A DNA stretch of 64,000 bases, taken from Cupriavidus pauculus. Lineage in GTDB: Bacteria; Pseudomonadota; Gammaproteobacteria; Burkholderiales; Burkholderiaceae. Below are positions 9,603-19,501 of the stretch, in pieces. The notes under the pieces are model-generated. The model did not search any database. It had not been told where the DNA came from and saw only the letters and a list, made by a program, of their open reading frames with translations. The stretch covers positions 1 to 64,000 of the forward strand of contig NZ_CP044065.1 in NCBI RefSeq assembly GCF_008693385.1, in the 5' to 3' direction. Every line of letters starts with the position of its first letter. Within the stretch, counting starts at the first letter, position 1. The position numbers and the translations under genes were made by a program.

Positions 9603-10538
9603 ATGACCATCGAGATGAAGGGCGGCTATTGCTCCTCCTCGCCCGAGCTGGAGCACTGGCTGGCGCGGCATATCGAACAGGGTTTCGGCGCGGAGGCGCT
9701 GGTTCGTTCGATGCTGCGTTCCGGCTATGACGCGACGTTCGCGCGCGATACCGTGGCTACCGCACTGGGACTGCCCATGCCGCCGACGGCCACCGCGCCG
9801 ATGACGGCCCGCACGCCGGCCGCGACGGGTAGCGCCGCGGCGCCTTTTTCGCAGACACTGCAGGCGCAGACGGGCGGCGAGGCCGCGCAGCAGCCGGGCG
9901 GCAATGTGTTCCGGCACCTCGGCCACACGATTCCGATCCTGTTCGCGCTCGAGGCACCGCGGATCCTGCTATTGCAGAACCTGCTGAGCGAGGCCGAGTG
10001 CGATGCGCTGATCGCGCTGTCGCGCGGGCGGCTCGAGCGATCGCCCGTGGTCAATCCCGACACCGGCGACGAGAATCTGATCGATGCGCGCACGAGCATG
10101 GGCGCGATGTTCCAGGTTGGCGAACACGCGCTGATCGAACGCATCGAGGCGCGTATCGCGGCGGTGACGGGCCTGCCGGTCGAGCACGGCGAAGGCCTGC
10201 AGATTCTCAACTACAAGCCCGGCGGCGAGTATCAGCCGCACTTCGACTACTTCAATCCGAACCGGCCGGGCGAGGCACGCCAGCTGCGCGTCGGCGGCCA
10301 GCGCGTGGCCACGCTCGTCATCTACCTGAACAGTCCGCCCGCTGGCGGGGCCACGGCCTTCCCGAAGCTTGGGCTCGAGGTCGCACCGGTAAAGGGCAAT
10401 GCGGTGTTCTTCAGCTATCGGCAGGCCGACGGCGGCCTCGACGATCGCACGCTGCATGCGGGCCTCCCCGTCGAGTCCGGCGAGAAATGGATCGCCACCA
10501 AATGGCTGCGCGAGCATCCGTACCGTAGCGCGATCTGA
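9603..10538 (+). CDS. 2-oxoglutarate/Fe(II) dioxygenase, prolyl 4-hydroxylase type
   Basis: A 311-aa protein whose C-terminal half is a P4H-alpha-like double-stranded beta-helix domain. It has the iron ligands His213 and Asp215 (PHFDYF), distal His285 (TLHAG), Lys295 for the 2-oxoglutarate carboxylate, and LQILNYKPGGEYQPH. Residues 1-55 form a separate conserved-looking helical segment, and 60-100 an Ala/Pro/Thr-rich linker. The substrate is unknown. Bacterial relatives hydroxylate prolyl residues in translation or cell-surface proteins. It lies 34 nt after the transglycosylase on the same strand. Confidence 0.88.
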   Translation: MTIEMKGGYCSSSPELEHWLARHIEQGFGAEALVRSMLRSGYDATFARDTVATALGLPMPPTATAPMTARTPAATGSAAAPFSQTLQAQTGGEAAQQPGGNVFRHLGHTIPILFALEAPRILLLQNLLSEAECDALIALSRGRLERSPVVNPDTGDENLIDARTSMGAMFQVGEHALIERIEARIAAVTGLPVEHGEGLQILNYKPGGEYQPHFDYFNPNRPGEARQLRVGGQRVATLVIYLNSPPAGGATAFPKLGLEVAPVKGNAVFFSYRQADGGLDDRTLHAGLPVESGEKWIATKWLREHPYRSAI

Positions 10539-10540
10539 CC

Positions 10541-10575
10541 CGTACCGGTACCTTTTAGATAAAGCGTACCGGTAC
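10541..10575. promoter_or_regulatory. Paired palindromic operators upstream of the LysE exporter
   Basis: CGTACCGGTAC occurs at 10541-10551 and again at 10565-10575, starts 24 bp apart, each containing the palindrome GTACCGGTAC. A possible -10 TAGACT follows at 10594-10599. This fits binding of a dimeric regulator, but none is encoded next to it. Confidence 0.5.
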
Positions 10576-10635
10576 TGTACAGGCGACGCCGCCTAGACTT
10601 GGGCATTCCCTAGTCATCCGCGTCTGGAATTCCCC

Positions 10636-11259
10636 ATGGCTCTCGCCCCCCTCGTTGCCGGCTCCGGCATGTTCGCCGCGTTCTGCGCGTTCGCGCTCGT
10701 TTCCTCGATCACTCCCGGGCCCAACAACACGATGGTGCTGGCGTCGGGCGTCAACTTCGGCTTTGCGCGCACGGTGCCGCATCTGCTCGGCATCAGCATC
10801 GGCTTTTCGCTGATGGTGGCGCTGGTCGGGCTCGGCCTTGGTTCGGTGTTCACGGCACTGCCGTGGACGTGGCACGTGCTGCGCGCGGTGGCGGCCGTCT
10901 ATCTGGTGTGGCTCGCGTGGAAACTGGCGACGTCCGGTGGCGTGCAGGATCGCGAGGTCGCGCGGCCGATGACGTTTCTGCGCGCGGCCGCGTTCCAGTG
11001 GGTGAATCCGAAGGCGTGGGTGATGGCGGTGGGGGCGTGCAGCACCTATGTGCTGCACGGAAACGTCTGGCTCAACGTGCTGTTGATGGCCGGCGTGTTC
11101 GCGGTGATCAACCTGCCGAGCGTGGCGATGTGGGCGGTGTTCGGTTCCGCGCTGCGCCGCTGGCTGGCGTCGCCGCGCGTGCTGCGCGCGTTCAACGTGA
11201 CGATGGCGCTGTTGCTGCTGGCGTCGCTGTGGCCGATCCTGGCCGGCCACCACGCATAG
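10636..11259 (+). CDS. LysE/RhtB family exporter
   Basis: A 207-aa inner-membrane protein with about six hydrophobic segments and the LysE signature near the N-terminus (SSITPGPNNTMVL, then GVNFGFARTVPHLLGI). The family exports amino acids or related metabolites by proton exchange; the substrate cannot be told from sequence. It is a single gene with its own upstream region containing twin GTACCGGTAC operators. It ends 24 bp from the convergent hpt gene. Confidence 0.9.
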   Translation: MALAPLVAGSGMFAAFCAFALVSSITPGPNNTMVLASGVNFGFARTVPHLLGISIGFSLMVALVGLGLGSVFTALPWTWHVLRAVAAVYLVWLAWKLATSGGVQDREVARPMTFLRAAAFQWVNPKAWVMAVGACSTYVLHGNVWLNVLLMAGVFAVINLPSVAMWAVFGSALRRWLASPRVLRAFNVTMALLLLASLWPILAGHHA

Positions 11260-11263
11260 GACG

Positions 11264-11299
11264 TAAAAAAGAAACCGCGCGCGTCAGACCAGCGCGCGG
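11264..11299 (-). terminator. Terminator of ffh-hpt overlapping the hpt stop codon
   Basis: On the minus strand CCGCGCGC pairs with GCGCGCGG (8 bp), followed by TTTCTTTTTT. The 9-nt loop contains the TGA stop of hpt, so the last codons form one arm of the stem. Confidence 0.85.
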
Positions 11300-11826
11300 A
11301 TCGTGCCGAGGTTGCGCCAGTAACCCTTGACATCCATGCCGCAGCCAAACACGTAACGGTCCGGCACCTTGAAGCCGCAGAAGTCCGGATGCATCGGCTT
11401 CGGCTTGTTCAGCGTCTTCTCGCACAGCACGGCCGCGTGGAACTCCTTCGCGCCCATGTCCATGATGCGCTCGCGGATCGCGGCCATCGTCTCGCCTTCG
11501 TCGAGGATGTCGTCGAGCACGAGCACGATGCGGTCCTTGACCGATTCCCGCGGCGCCACGCGCCACTGCATCTCGCCACCCACGGTCTTGTTGTTGTAGC
11601 GCGAGAGGTGGATGTAGTCGAACTCCAGCGGGAACTGCAGCTTCGGCAGCAGCATGCCCGTGAAGACGACGGCGCCGCCCATGACGGACAGCACGAGCGG
11701 GAAGGCGTCACCCATGCTCGCGGTGATCTCGGCCGCCATGCGGTCCAGCGACGCTTCCACTTCCGCGGCGCTGACGATTTCTTCCGAGCTGGACCAGAGT
11801 TCGCGAGCCTGTTCTGCGGTCAACAT
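11284..11826 (-). CDS. hpt: Hypoxanthine-guanine phosphoribosyltransferase
   Basis: A purine salvage enzyme that transfers phosphoribose from PRPP to hypoxanthine or guanine. The 180-aa protein has the PRPP loop VLVLDDILDEGET (101-113), the hood region FDYIHLSRYNNKT and the late FGCGMDVKGYWRN string that closes over the base. It follows ffh with a 25-nt gap on the same strand, so ffh-hpt is a likely operon. Its 3' end is built into the terminator stem. Start and length agree with the family. Confidence 0.92.
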   Translation of the reverse strand: MLTAEQARELWSSSEEIVSAAEVEASLDRMAAEITASMGDAFPLVLSVMGGAVVFTGMLLPKLQFPLEFDYIHLSRYNNKTVGGEMQWRVAPRESVKDRIVLVLDDILDEGETMAAIRERIMDMGAKEFHAAVLCEKTLNKPKPMHPDFCGFKVPDRYVFGCGMDVKGYWRNLGTIRALV

Positions 11827-11851
11827 GATCGATATCCTAGTTTGTGGAGGC

Positions 11852-13246
11852 TCAGCGATTGAACAGGCCCTTCATGCCGCCTTTCATCGCTCCCATCTGG
11901 CGCATCATCTTCATCATGCCGCCGCCCTTGAGCTTCTTCATCATGCCCTGCATCTGGTCGAACTGGTTCAGCAACCGGTTGACCTCCTGCACGGGCACGC
12001 CCGCACCCGCCGCGATGCGGCGCTTGCGGCTGGCCTTGATCAGTTCGGGCTTGGCGCGTTCCTGCGGCGTCATGCTGTTGATGATGCCTTCCATGCGGCG
12101 CACCTGCTTCTCGGCCTGATCCATGTTGGCACCCTGCGCCTGCTGCGCGAACTGCGCGGGCAGCTTGTCCACGAGGCTGCCGATGCCGCCCATCTTCTTC
12201 ATCTGGCCGATCTGCGCCTTGAAGTCCTCGAGGTCGAAGCCCCCGGTCTTCTTGATCTTCTTGGCGAGCTTCTCGGCGGCGTCCATATCGACACCGCGCT
12301 GGGCTTCCTCGACCAGCGCGAGGATGTCGCCCATGCCGAGGATCCGCTGCGCCATGCGGTCCGGATAGAACGGCTCGAGGCCGTCGAGCTTTTCACCGAC
12401 GCCGACGAACTTGATCGGGCGGCCCGTCACGTGGCGCACCGACAGCGCGGCACCGCCGCGCGCATCGCCGTCGAGCTTGGTCAGCACGACGCCGGTCAGC
12501 GGCAGCGTGTCGTTGAACGCCTTGGCCGTGTTGACCGCGTCCTGGCCAAGCATCGCGTCCACGACGAACAGCGTTTCGGCGGGTTTCAGTTCGGCGTGCA
12601 GCGCGGCGATTTCCTGCATCATCGCCTCGTCGATACCGAGCCGGCCGGCCGTATCGACGATGAGCACGTCGTGATAGTGCTTGCGCGCCCAGTCCAGCGC
12701 CGCGCGGGCGATGTCCACGGGCTTCTGGTCGGGCTGCGACGGGAAGAAGTCCGCGCCGACCTGCTCGGAAACGGTCTTCAGCTGGGCGATGGCGGCGGGG
12801 CGATACACGTCGCACGACACCGTCAGCACCTTCTTTTTCTTCGTTTCCTTGAGCCACTTGGAGAGCTTGCCGACCGTGGTCGTCTTGCCGGCGCCCTGCA
12901 GGCCCGCCATCAGGATGATCGCGGGCGGCTGGACGTTGAGGTTCAGTTCGCCGGACTTGTTGCCGCCCGTGACGGCTTCCTCGCCGCCGATGACCGCGGT
13001 CAGCTCGCGCTGGACCACGCCCACCAGCGCCTGGCCCGGCGTCAGGCTCGAGACCACTTCCTCGCCGAGCGCCTTTTCCTTGACGCGGGCGACGAATTCG
13101 CGGACGACCGGGAGGGCGACGTCAGCCTCGAGCATGGCAAGGCGCACTTCGCGCAGCATCTCGGCGGTATTGGCCTCGGTCAGTCGGGCCTCGCCGCGCA
13201 TGGTCTTGACGACCCGCGCCAGGCGTTGAGTGAGGTTGTCCAGCAT
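11852..13246 (-). CDS. ffh: Signal recognition particle GTPase Ffh (SRP54)
   Basis: The protein part of the bacterial signal recognition particle. It binds 4.5S RNA and signal sequences and docks with FtsY. The 464-aa protein has the N helical bundle (MLDNLTQRLARVVKTMRG) and the G domain with P-loop GLQGAGKTT (114-122). It also has VDTAGRLGIDEAMMQE and TKLDGDARGGAALS, and a methionine-rich M domain from about residue 300 (MKKMGGIGSLVDKLP; C-terminal MMKKLKGGGMMKMMRQM). The ATG at 13246 is chosen because Ffh proteins begin MLDNL. It is divergent from the CcsA-like gene. Confidence 0.97.
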   Translation of the reverse strand: MLDNLTQRLARVVKTMRGEARLTEANTAEMLREVRLAMLEADVALPVVREFVARVKEKALGEEVVSSLTPGQALVGVVQRELTAVIGGEEAVTGGNKSGELNLNVQPPAIILMAGLQGAGKTTTVGKLSKWLKETKKKKVLTVSCDVYRPAAIAQLKTVSEQVGADFFPSQPDQKPVDIARAALDWARKHYHDVLIVDTAGRLGIDEAMMQEIAALHAELKPAETLFVVDAMLGQDAVNTAKAFNDTLPLTGVVLTKLDGDARGGAALSVRHVTGRPIKFVGVGEKLDGLEPFYPDRMAQRILGMGDILALVEEAQRGVDMDAAEKLAKKIKKTGGFDLEDFKAQIGQMKKMGGIGSLVDKLPAQFAQQAQGANMDQAEKQVRRMEGIINSMTPQERAKPELIKASRKRRIAAGAGVPVQEVNRLLNQFDQMQGMMKKLKGGGMMKMMRQMGAMKGGMKGLFNR

Positions 13247-13365
13247 GGCAGAAAAGGGGGAAGTTCCGGCTAGTGTGATGCGCCTGTGCGACGCTCGTCC
13301 ACGGCAGTTGCAGGGGCATGCGCCTGCGAGAGCCGCCGACAAGGGCACTAAGGTAAACTGCGCAA

Positions 13366-14313
13366 ATGGTCATTGTACTGTATGCCCTGACGGCACTTCT
13401 CTATTGCGGCCTGGCCTTTCACGGCTGGTCGACGCGTCATCCCCGGCTCGCGGCCGCGGGGGGCGTGCCGCTGGGCCAGCCCGGCGCGGCTTCGGCCGCC
13501 CTGTCTCCGCCCGGCCCGCTCGGGACGCCGCCCGGCGGCGCCCGCTCCGACAGCCAGCCGGCGTGGTGGCACGCGCTGATGCTGGCGGCGCTGGCCAGCC
13601 ACGGCCTGCTGCTCCACGAGACGATTTTCCCGGCCGACCGCATGGTGTTCGGTTTCGCATTCGCCCTGTCGGCCATGCTCTGGCTCGGCATCGGCATCTA
13701 CTGGATCGAGAGCTTTTTCTTCTCGCTGGCCGGCCTGGGGCTGATCGTCGTGCCGGTGGCGATGATCGCGAGCCTGATGCCGCTGGCGTTCCCGGGCGCG
13801 CAGATCCTCGGCTACGCGGCGCGGCCGCTGTTCAAGCTGCATTTCATCATCGCCAACGTGGCGTACGGGCTGTTCACGCTGGCGGCCTTCCATGCGTTCC
13901 TGATGCTGCTGGCCGAGCGCCGGCTCCATGGGTTCCAGCGCTCGCCCTCGCAGGAGCGCGTGCAGCAGGGGCAATGGCTCGGGCGGTGGCTGGACCTGCT
14001 GCCGCCGCTGCTGACGCTCGAGAAGCTGCTGTTCCGCCTGATCGGCGCGGGCTTCCTGCTGTTGACGATGACGATCGCGTCGGGCTTCCTGTTCTCCGAA
14101 GAGCTGTTCGGCCGGGCGTTCCGCATCGACCACAAGACCGTGTTCGCGATCATCTCGTGGGCGATGTTCGGCGGCATTCTTGTCGGCCGGCACTTCCGCG
14201 GCTGGCGCGGGCGCACCGCGCTGCGCTGGGTCATCGCGTCGTTCGGCATCCTGCTGCTCGCGTACGTGGGCAGCCGCTTCGTGCTCGAAGTCATCCTGCA
14301 TCGCCTTACCTGA
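13366..14313 (+). CDS. YpjD/CcsA family inner-membrane protein
   Basis: A 315-aa polytopic membrane protein with about eight hydrophobic helices. It belongs to the cytochrome c assembly (CcsA/HemX-like) superfamily, typified by E. coli YpjD, which is also encoded next to ffh. Family strings are HALMLAALASHGLLL, HFIIANVAYGLFTLAAFHAFLM, RIDHKTVFAIISWAMFGGILVGRHFRGWRGR and the final hydrophobic helix. Residues 30-65 are a Gly/Pro/Ala-rich loop longer than usual. A direct role in haem handling is not established. It is probably co-transcribed with the small protein 12 nt downstream. Confidence 0.88.
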   Translation: MVIVLYALTALLYCGLAFHGWSTRHPRLAAAGGVPLGQPGAASAALSPPGPLGTPPGGARSDSQPAWWHALMLAALASHGLLLHETIFPADRMVFGFAFALSAMLWLGIGIYWIESFFFSLAGLGLIVVPVAMIASLMPLAFPGAQILGYAARPLFKLHFIIANVAYGLFTLAAFHAFLMLLAERRLHGFQRSPSQERVQQGQWLGRWLDLLPPLLTLEKLLFRLIGAGFLLLTMTIASGFLFSEELFGRAFRIDHKTVFAIISWAMFGGILVGRHFRGWRGRTALRWVIASFGILLLAYVGSRFVLEVILHRLT

Positions 14314-14325
14314 GCGCCGCCTCTC

Positions 14326-14619
14326 ATGGCAAGAATCCTGATCCTGCTGGCCATCGTGCTCGGCATCCTGTGGTGGCTGCGCGATCGCGCCGGGACGCGG
14401 CGGGCGGGCCCCGAGGCCCCGCCGAAGACAAAGGCCCGGACCGCGCGCGCGGGCGATGGCGCCAATGACGGTCCCGACGGCGGCATGGAGCCGATGGTCC
14501 AGTGCGCGCAATGCGGGGTGCACCTGCCGCGCGGCGAAGCGATCGGCTGGCAGGGGCTCCACTACTGCCGGCGCAGCCATCTGCCCGATCACACCGAACC
14601 GGGCGGCCCCCGCTCATGA
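14326..14619 (+). CDS. PP0621-like small protein with zinc-ribbon-type cysteines
   Basis: A 97-aa protein. Residues 1-20 form one membrane helix (ILILLAIVLGILWWL), then comes a basic, proline-rich linker. The C-terminal domain has CAQCGVHLPRGEAIGWQGLHYC, a CxxC...C pattern with histidines suited to zinc binding. It matches the PP0621 family found next to pilS in many proteobacteria. Its stop overlaps the pilS start (ATGA), so the two are translationally coupled. The function is unknown; the constant partnership with pilSR suggests a link to pilus regulation. Confidence 0.82.
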   Translation: MARILILLAIVLGILWWLRDRAGTRRAGPEAPPKTKARTARAGDGANDGPDGGMEPMVQCAQCGVHLPRGEAIGWQGLHYCRRSHLPDHTEPGGPRS

Positions 14620-16823
14620 GCACGCACCCGACGGGCGCACCGCCGCGCGCGGGCAAGACGGCCTCCCGCTCGTCGAAGGGCGCCTCGGGCGCATCGGGTG
14701 CATCGGGAGCATCGAAGGGCGGCTACAAGTCCGGGCCGAAGGCGTCTCCCAATCTGCTGGACAAAGGGGCCAAGGGCTCGCGCTTCACGGGCGGCAGCGT
14801 GCTCCGGCAGTTGTGGCGGCAGCCCGAACCGCCGGAATTCCACTGGCGTCTGCTGCGCTATTTCTGCTGGACGCGGCTTGCCGTGGCGCTGCTGCTGCTC
14901 GGCTACGCGTGGCTGCCGCTCGATCGCAGCGCGCGCGTGCTGGCGGCCAGCGATGGCAATATGCGCGTGGTCCACGCCATGCCGGCGATCGTGCCCTATC
15001 TCGCTATCGGCGTTCTGCTGGCCGGCGCGGCATTCTGGCGCCGGCGGTTCCAGCTGCGCGTGCGGATCGAGGTGCTGCTCGACCTGCTGATGCTGGCCGC
15101 GATCTTCCTCGTGCTGACCAAGGGCAGCCACGGCGAAGGCGTCGCGATGATCTTCCTGTTGCCGGCGCTCGAGGCCGGCGCGCTCACGAGCCTGCCGTTC
15201 GCGCTGTTCACGGCGGCGATGTCGGCGCTGGTCGTGATGAGCGAGCCGTTCGTGCATACGCTGCTGTCGCGGCAGGCCGATGCGGACCTGCTGGGCTCGG
15301 GGCTGTTCAGCCTCGTGTTCATGATCGCCGCGTTTGTCATGCATATGCTGGCCAACCGGCAGATCGCGCAGGAACAGCTGGCGCTCGCGCGCGAGCACGA
15401 ACTGCGCATGCAGCAGCTCGTCAACCGGCTGCTCGTCAACGACATGCAGGACGGCGTGATGCTGGTGCGCGCCAACGGCGCCGTGGTGGCGGCGAATCCC
15501 GCGGCCATCGTGCTGCTGGGCGTGCAGCCGCACGAGCGCATCCGCGAAGGCCAGATCCGCGCGGGCGAGCGCGAGGGCGCGCTGTTCGACCTGCGGCGCA
15601 TTCCGCGGCTGCAGCCGCTGATGGAGATGCTGCGCGACTGGCTGCGCACGAAGGACGACGTGCCGCGCATCCTGCAGCTGCTGCCGCTGGCGTCGCAGCC
15701 GTCGGCGGGCGGGCCCATGCTGCATACGCGTCTGCGCCTGCGCTTCGTGCTGCCGGGCCTGGCGGGCGTGCGTTCGACGCTCTCTCATGCGTACACGGTG
15801 CCGACGTCGCTCGATACCGAGGGGTGGAACGACATGTCGCCGGAGACGGCGGCGCGCATGCGGCTGGCGATCGCGCAGAACGAGGCCATGGCGTGGAGCG
15901 CCGAGGACGAGGCGCTGCTGCGCAGCGAGATGCGCGACACGCTGCTCGTGCATATCGAAAGCTGGGAGCGGATTGCCGAACAGGTACAGCAGGAGAAGCT
16001 CGCCGCGATGGGGCGGCTGGTCGCCAGCGTCGCGCACCAGATTCGCAATCCGCTGGCGGCGATCAGCCAGGCGAACGAACTGCTCGCGGATTCCGTGCGT
16101 GCGGATTTCGTGCGTGCCGATTCCGTGCGCGCGGACGCGGGGGGTGCGGATATGGGGGGCGGCACGGCGGGCGGCGACGTCGATGCGCGGCTGCTGCGGA
16201 TCATCAGCGACAACGTGCGGCGGCTCGACCAGGTGGTGTCCGACGTGCTGCAGCTGTCGCGGCGGCCGCGCACCGGGCACAGTTCGGTGAAGCTCGCGCA
16301 GGCGCTGCCGGAAATCGTCGATCGCTGGCGGCTCGAGATGCGGTCGCGCTCGGGTACGCGCGCGGACGTCAACGCCAATGCCATCCGCATGACCGTGGAT
16401 CTGGCGCAGCCGCTGATCTTCGACGCGTCGCAGCTGCAGCAGGTGCTCGGCAACCTGCTCGACAACGCGTGGCGCTACTGCAGCCGGCTGCCCGGCTCCA
16501 TCCGCCTGCTCGCGCATGCGTTGGATCAGCACCACGCCGAACTGATCGTCTGGAACGACGGGGCCGAGGTATCGCGCGAGCACCAGCGCAGCCTGTTCGA
16601 GCCGTTTTTCACCAGCAACGCGCAGGGGACGGGGCTCGGGCTGTTCATGGCGCGCGAACTCTGCGGCGCCAACGATGCGCAGGTGCGCTACGGCACGATC
16701 GCCCTCGAAACGTTGCTGGATCGCACAGGGATGCTCGCGCCGGGCGCACGCGATACACTCCCGGCCAAAGCCTTCGTGCTGACGATGCGCATCGACACCC
16801 CTGACGCGGTTGCCGGAAACTGA
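14616..16823 (+). CDS. pilS: Type IV pilus sensor histidine kinase PilS
   Basis: The membrane sensor kinase that controls PilR. The 735-aa protein has a basic, low-complexity N-terminus with four GAS repeats (22-33). About six membrane helices lie between residues 83 and 250, followed by a PAS-like region (265-310). The dimerisation domain has phospho-acceptor His474 in VASVAHQIRNPLAAI, and the ATPase domain has QQVLGNLLDNAWRYC and GTGLGLFMAREL. It is much longer than Pseudomonas PilS (about 530 aa). An unusual Ala/Asp/Gly-rich insertion (491-523), partly built of a 15-bp tandem repeat, sits between the two DHp helices. The start is taken from the ATGA overlap with the upstream gene. Confidence 0.93.
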   Translation: MSTHPTGAPPRAGKTASRSSKGASGASGASGASKGGYKSGPKASPNLLDKGAKGSRFTGGSVLRQLWRQPEPPEFHWRLLRYFCWTRLAVALLLLGYAWLPLDRSARVLAASDGNMRVVHAMPAIVPYLAIGVLLAGAAFWRRRFQLRVRIEVLLDLLMLAAIFLVLTKGSHGEGVAMIFLLPALEAGALTSLPFALFTAAMSALVVMSEPFVHTLLSRQADADLLGSGLFSLVFMIAAFVMHMLANRQIAQEQLALAREHELRMQQLVNRLLVNDMQDGVMLVRANGAVVAANPAAIVLLGVQPHERIREGQIRAGEREGALFDLRRIPRLQPLMEMLRDWLRTKDDVPRILQLLPLASQPSAGGPMLHTRLRLRFVLPGLAGVRSTLSHAYTVPTSLDTEGWNDMSPETAARMRLAIAQNEAMAWSAEDEALLRSEMRDTLLVHIESWERIAEQVQQEKLAAMGRLVASVAHQIRNPLAAISQANELLADSVRADFVRADSVRADAGGADMGGGTAGGDVDARLLRIISDNVRRLDQVVSDVLQLSRRPRTGHSSVKLAQALPEIVDRWRLEMRSRSGTRADVNANAIRMTVDLAQPLIFDASQLQQVLGNLLDNAWRYCSRLPGSIRLLAHALDQHHAELIVWNDGAEVSREHQRSLFEPFFTSNAQGTGLGLFMARELCGANDAQVRYGTIALETLLDRTGMLAPGARDTLPAKAFVLTMRIDTPDAVAGN
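14679..14714 (+). repeat. 9-bp tandem repeat in pilS (four copies)
   Basis: Units GGCGCCTCG, GGCGCATCG, GGTGCATCG and GGAGCATCG, encoding Gly-Ala-Ser four times near the PilS N-terminus. Confidence 0.85.
16086..16130 (+). repeat. 15-bp tandem repeat in pilS (three copies)
   Basis: Units at 16086, 16101 and 16116 differ by one or two bases and encode Val-Arg-Ala-Asp-Ser/Phe repeats between the H-box helix and the second DHp helix of PilS. Confidence 0.88.
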
Positions 16824-16893
16824 CCGACGGCATCGGGTACCGACCGCCGCGTCCGCCGGACCCGACAGAACAACGAGCTCCCTTCTACCATTC

Positions 16894-18541
<1,648 letters not shown>

Positions 18542-18549
<8 letters not shown>

Positions 18550-19177
18550 TACCGTGGGCCCGTCGGCCGCCTCCAACGCCTCCAACGCCTCCGGCGCTTC
18601 GGATGCCGACTTCCTGCCGAATGCGGACGGATGGGTACCCGCCGCGCGGCACGTGCCTTCGCCGAACTACGACGCGCGGCCGGCGGATGTGCCGACCGAC
18701 CTCGTGGTGATCCACAATATCAGCCTGCCGCCGGGACAGTTCGGCACCGGCGATATCGAGGCGTTCTTTCAGAACCGTCTCGAGATCGCGCGCGATCCGT
18801 TCTATGAACAGATTCGTGACGTTCGCGTGTCGGCACACTTCCTGATCGCGCGCGATGGTGAACTGGTGCAGTTTGTCGCCTGCACGCAACGGGCATGGCA
18901 TGCGGGGCAGTCGGCATTCTGTGGCCGCCAGCGTTGCAACGATTTCTCCATCGGCATCGAGATCGAAGGCACCGACGACGTGCCGTTCACGGCGGCCCAG
19001 TATCGAACGGCCGGGGCGCTCGTGCGGGCGCTGCGGATGGCCTATCCGATCGCAGCGCTGGCCGGGCACAGCGACATCGCCCCGGGCCGCAAGACCGACC
19101 CCGGTCCGCACTTCGATTGGGAACGGCTGGCCAAACTGGCGCAACTGCCCGCCGGCGTGCTGCCATATCGTGCATAA
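18542..19177 (+). CDS. ampD: 1,6-anhydro-N-acetylmuramyl-L-alanine amidase AmpD
   Basis: A cytoplasmic zinc amidase of cell-wall recycling that removes the stem peptide from anhydro-muropeptides. The 211-aa protein has the amidase_2 fold with zinc ligands His58 (VVIHNIS), His176 and Asp186 (AGHSDIAPGRKTDPGP), spaced as in E. coli AmpD. Other strings are VSAHFLIARDGELVQFV and AWHAGQS. The first 25 residues are an extra Ala/Ser/Asn-rich leader made by a 9-bp tandem repeat. The gene starts inside the end of pilR (8-nt overlap) and is likely co-translated with it. Confidence 0.95.
18569..18604 (+). repeat. 9-bp tandem repeat at the 5' end of ampD
   Basis: Units GCCTCCAAC, GCCTCCAAC, GCCTCCGGC and a diverged GCTTCGGAT encode a short Ala-Ser-Asn/Gly leader not needed for the AmpD fold. 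Confidence 0.75.
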
Positions 19178-19364
19178 GGCGCCTGCGCTAATTCCCCGTT
19201 CCGGGTAGGCCTATCGTCGTAGTTTCGCCATAGAAATAAATTTGAAGGTATGTGCGGAAGCCCGCATCCCTTGGCGGATCGGGGCTGGCGGGAATGTGGC
19301 GATGCCGCATCCGGGAAACAGAGGCCAATTCACCCGTTGTCAAGACTGTTCATCCGCCAACGAT

Positions 19365-19380
19365 TCACTATACTTAGCCC
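19365..19380. promoter_or_regulatory. NrdR box 1 (weaker)
   Basis: The TCACTATACTTAG core matches about 10 of 16 positions of the NrdR consensus (ACACWATATATWGTGT). It overlaps a TATACT -10 hexamer. Its centre is 31 bp from that of box 2. Confidence 0.6.
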
Positions 19381-19395
19381 AGTTTTTCGAGACGA

Positions 19396-19411
19396 CCACA
19401 ATATCTAGTGG
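19396..19411. promoter_or_regulatory. NrdR box 2 (stronger)
   Basis: CCACAATATCTAGTGG is a 16-bp near-palindrome matching the NrdR consensus at about 13 positions. The 31-bp centre spacing from box 1 (three helical turns) is the normal arrangement for this ATP/dATP-sensing repressor. Confidence 0.75.
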
Positions 19412-19501
19412 TCCTCTCAAGGGACCGACCCCAATGTGAGGTGTGAGCGCGAGCCGAATGTGCCGCCAGCGCCTCTGCAGCGGACCGGGTCGGGGCAATA
19501 C

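Noticed and set aside
10541..10599. Phage attachment site from the repeated CGTACCGGTAC
   Set aside because: No integrase, tRNA or mobile genes nearby; the copies are 24 bp apart and palindromic, which fits operators better.
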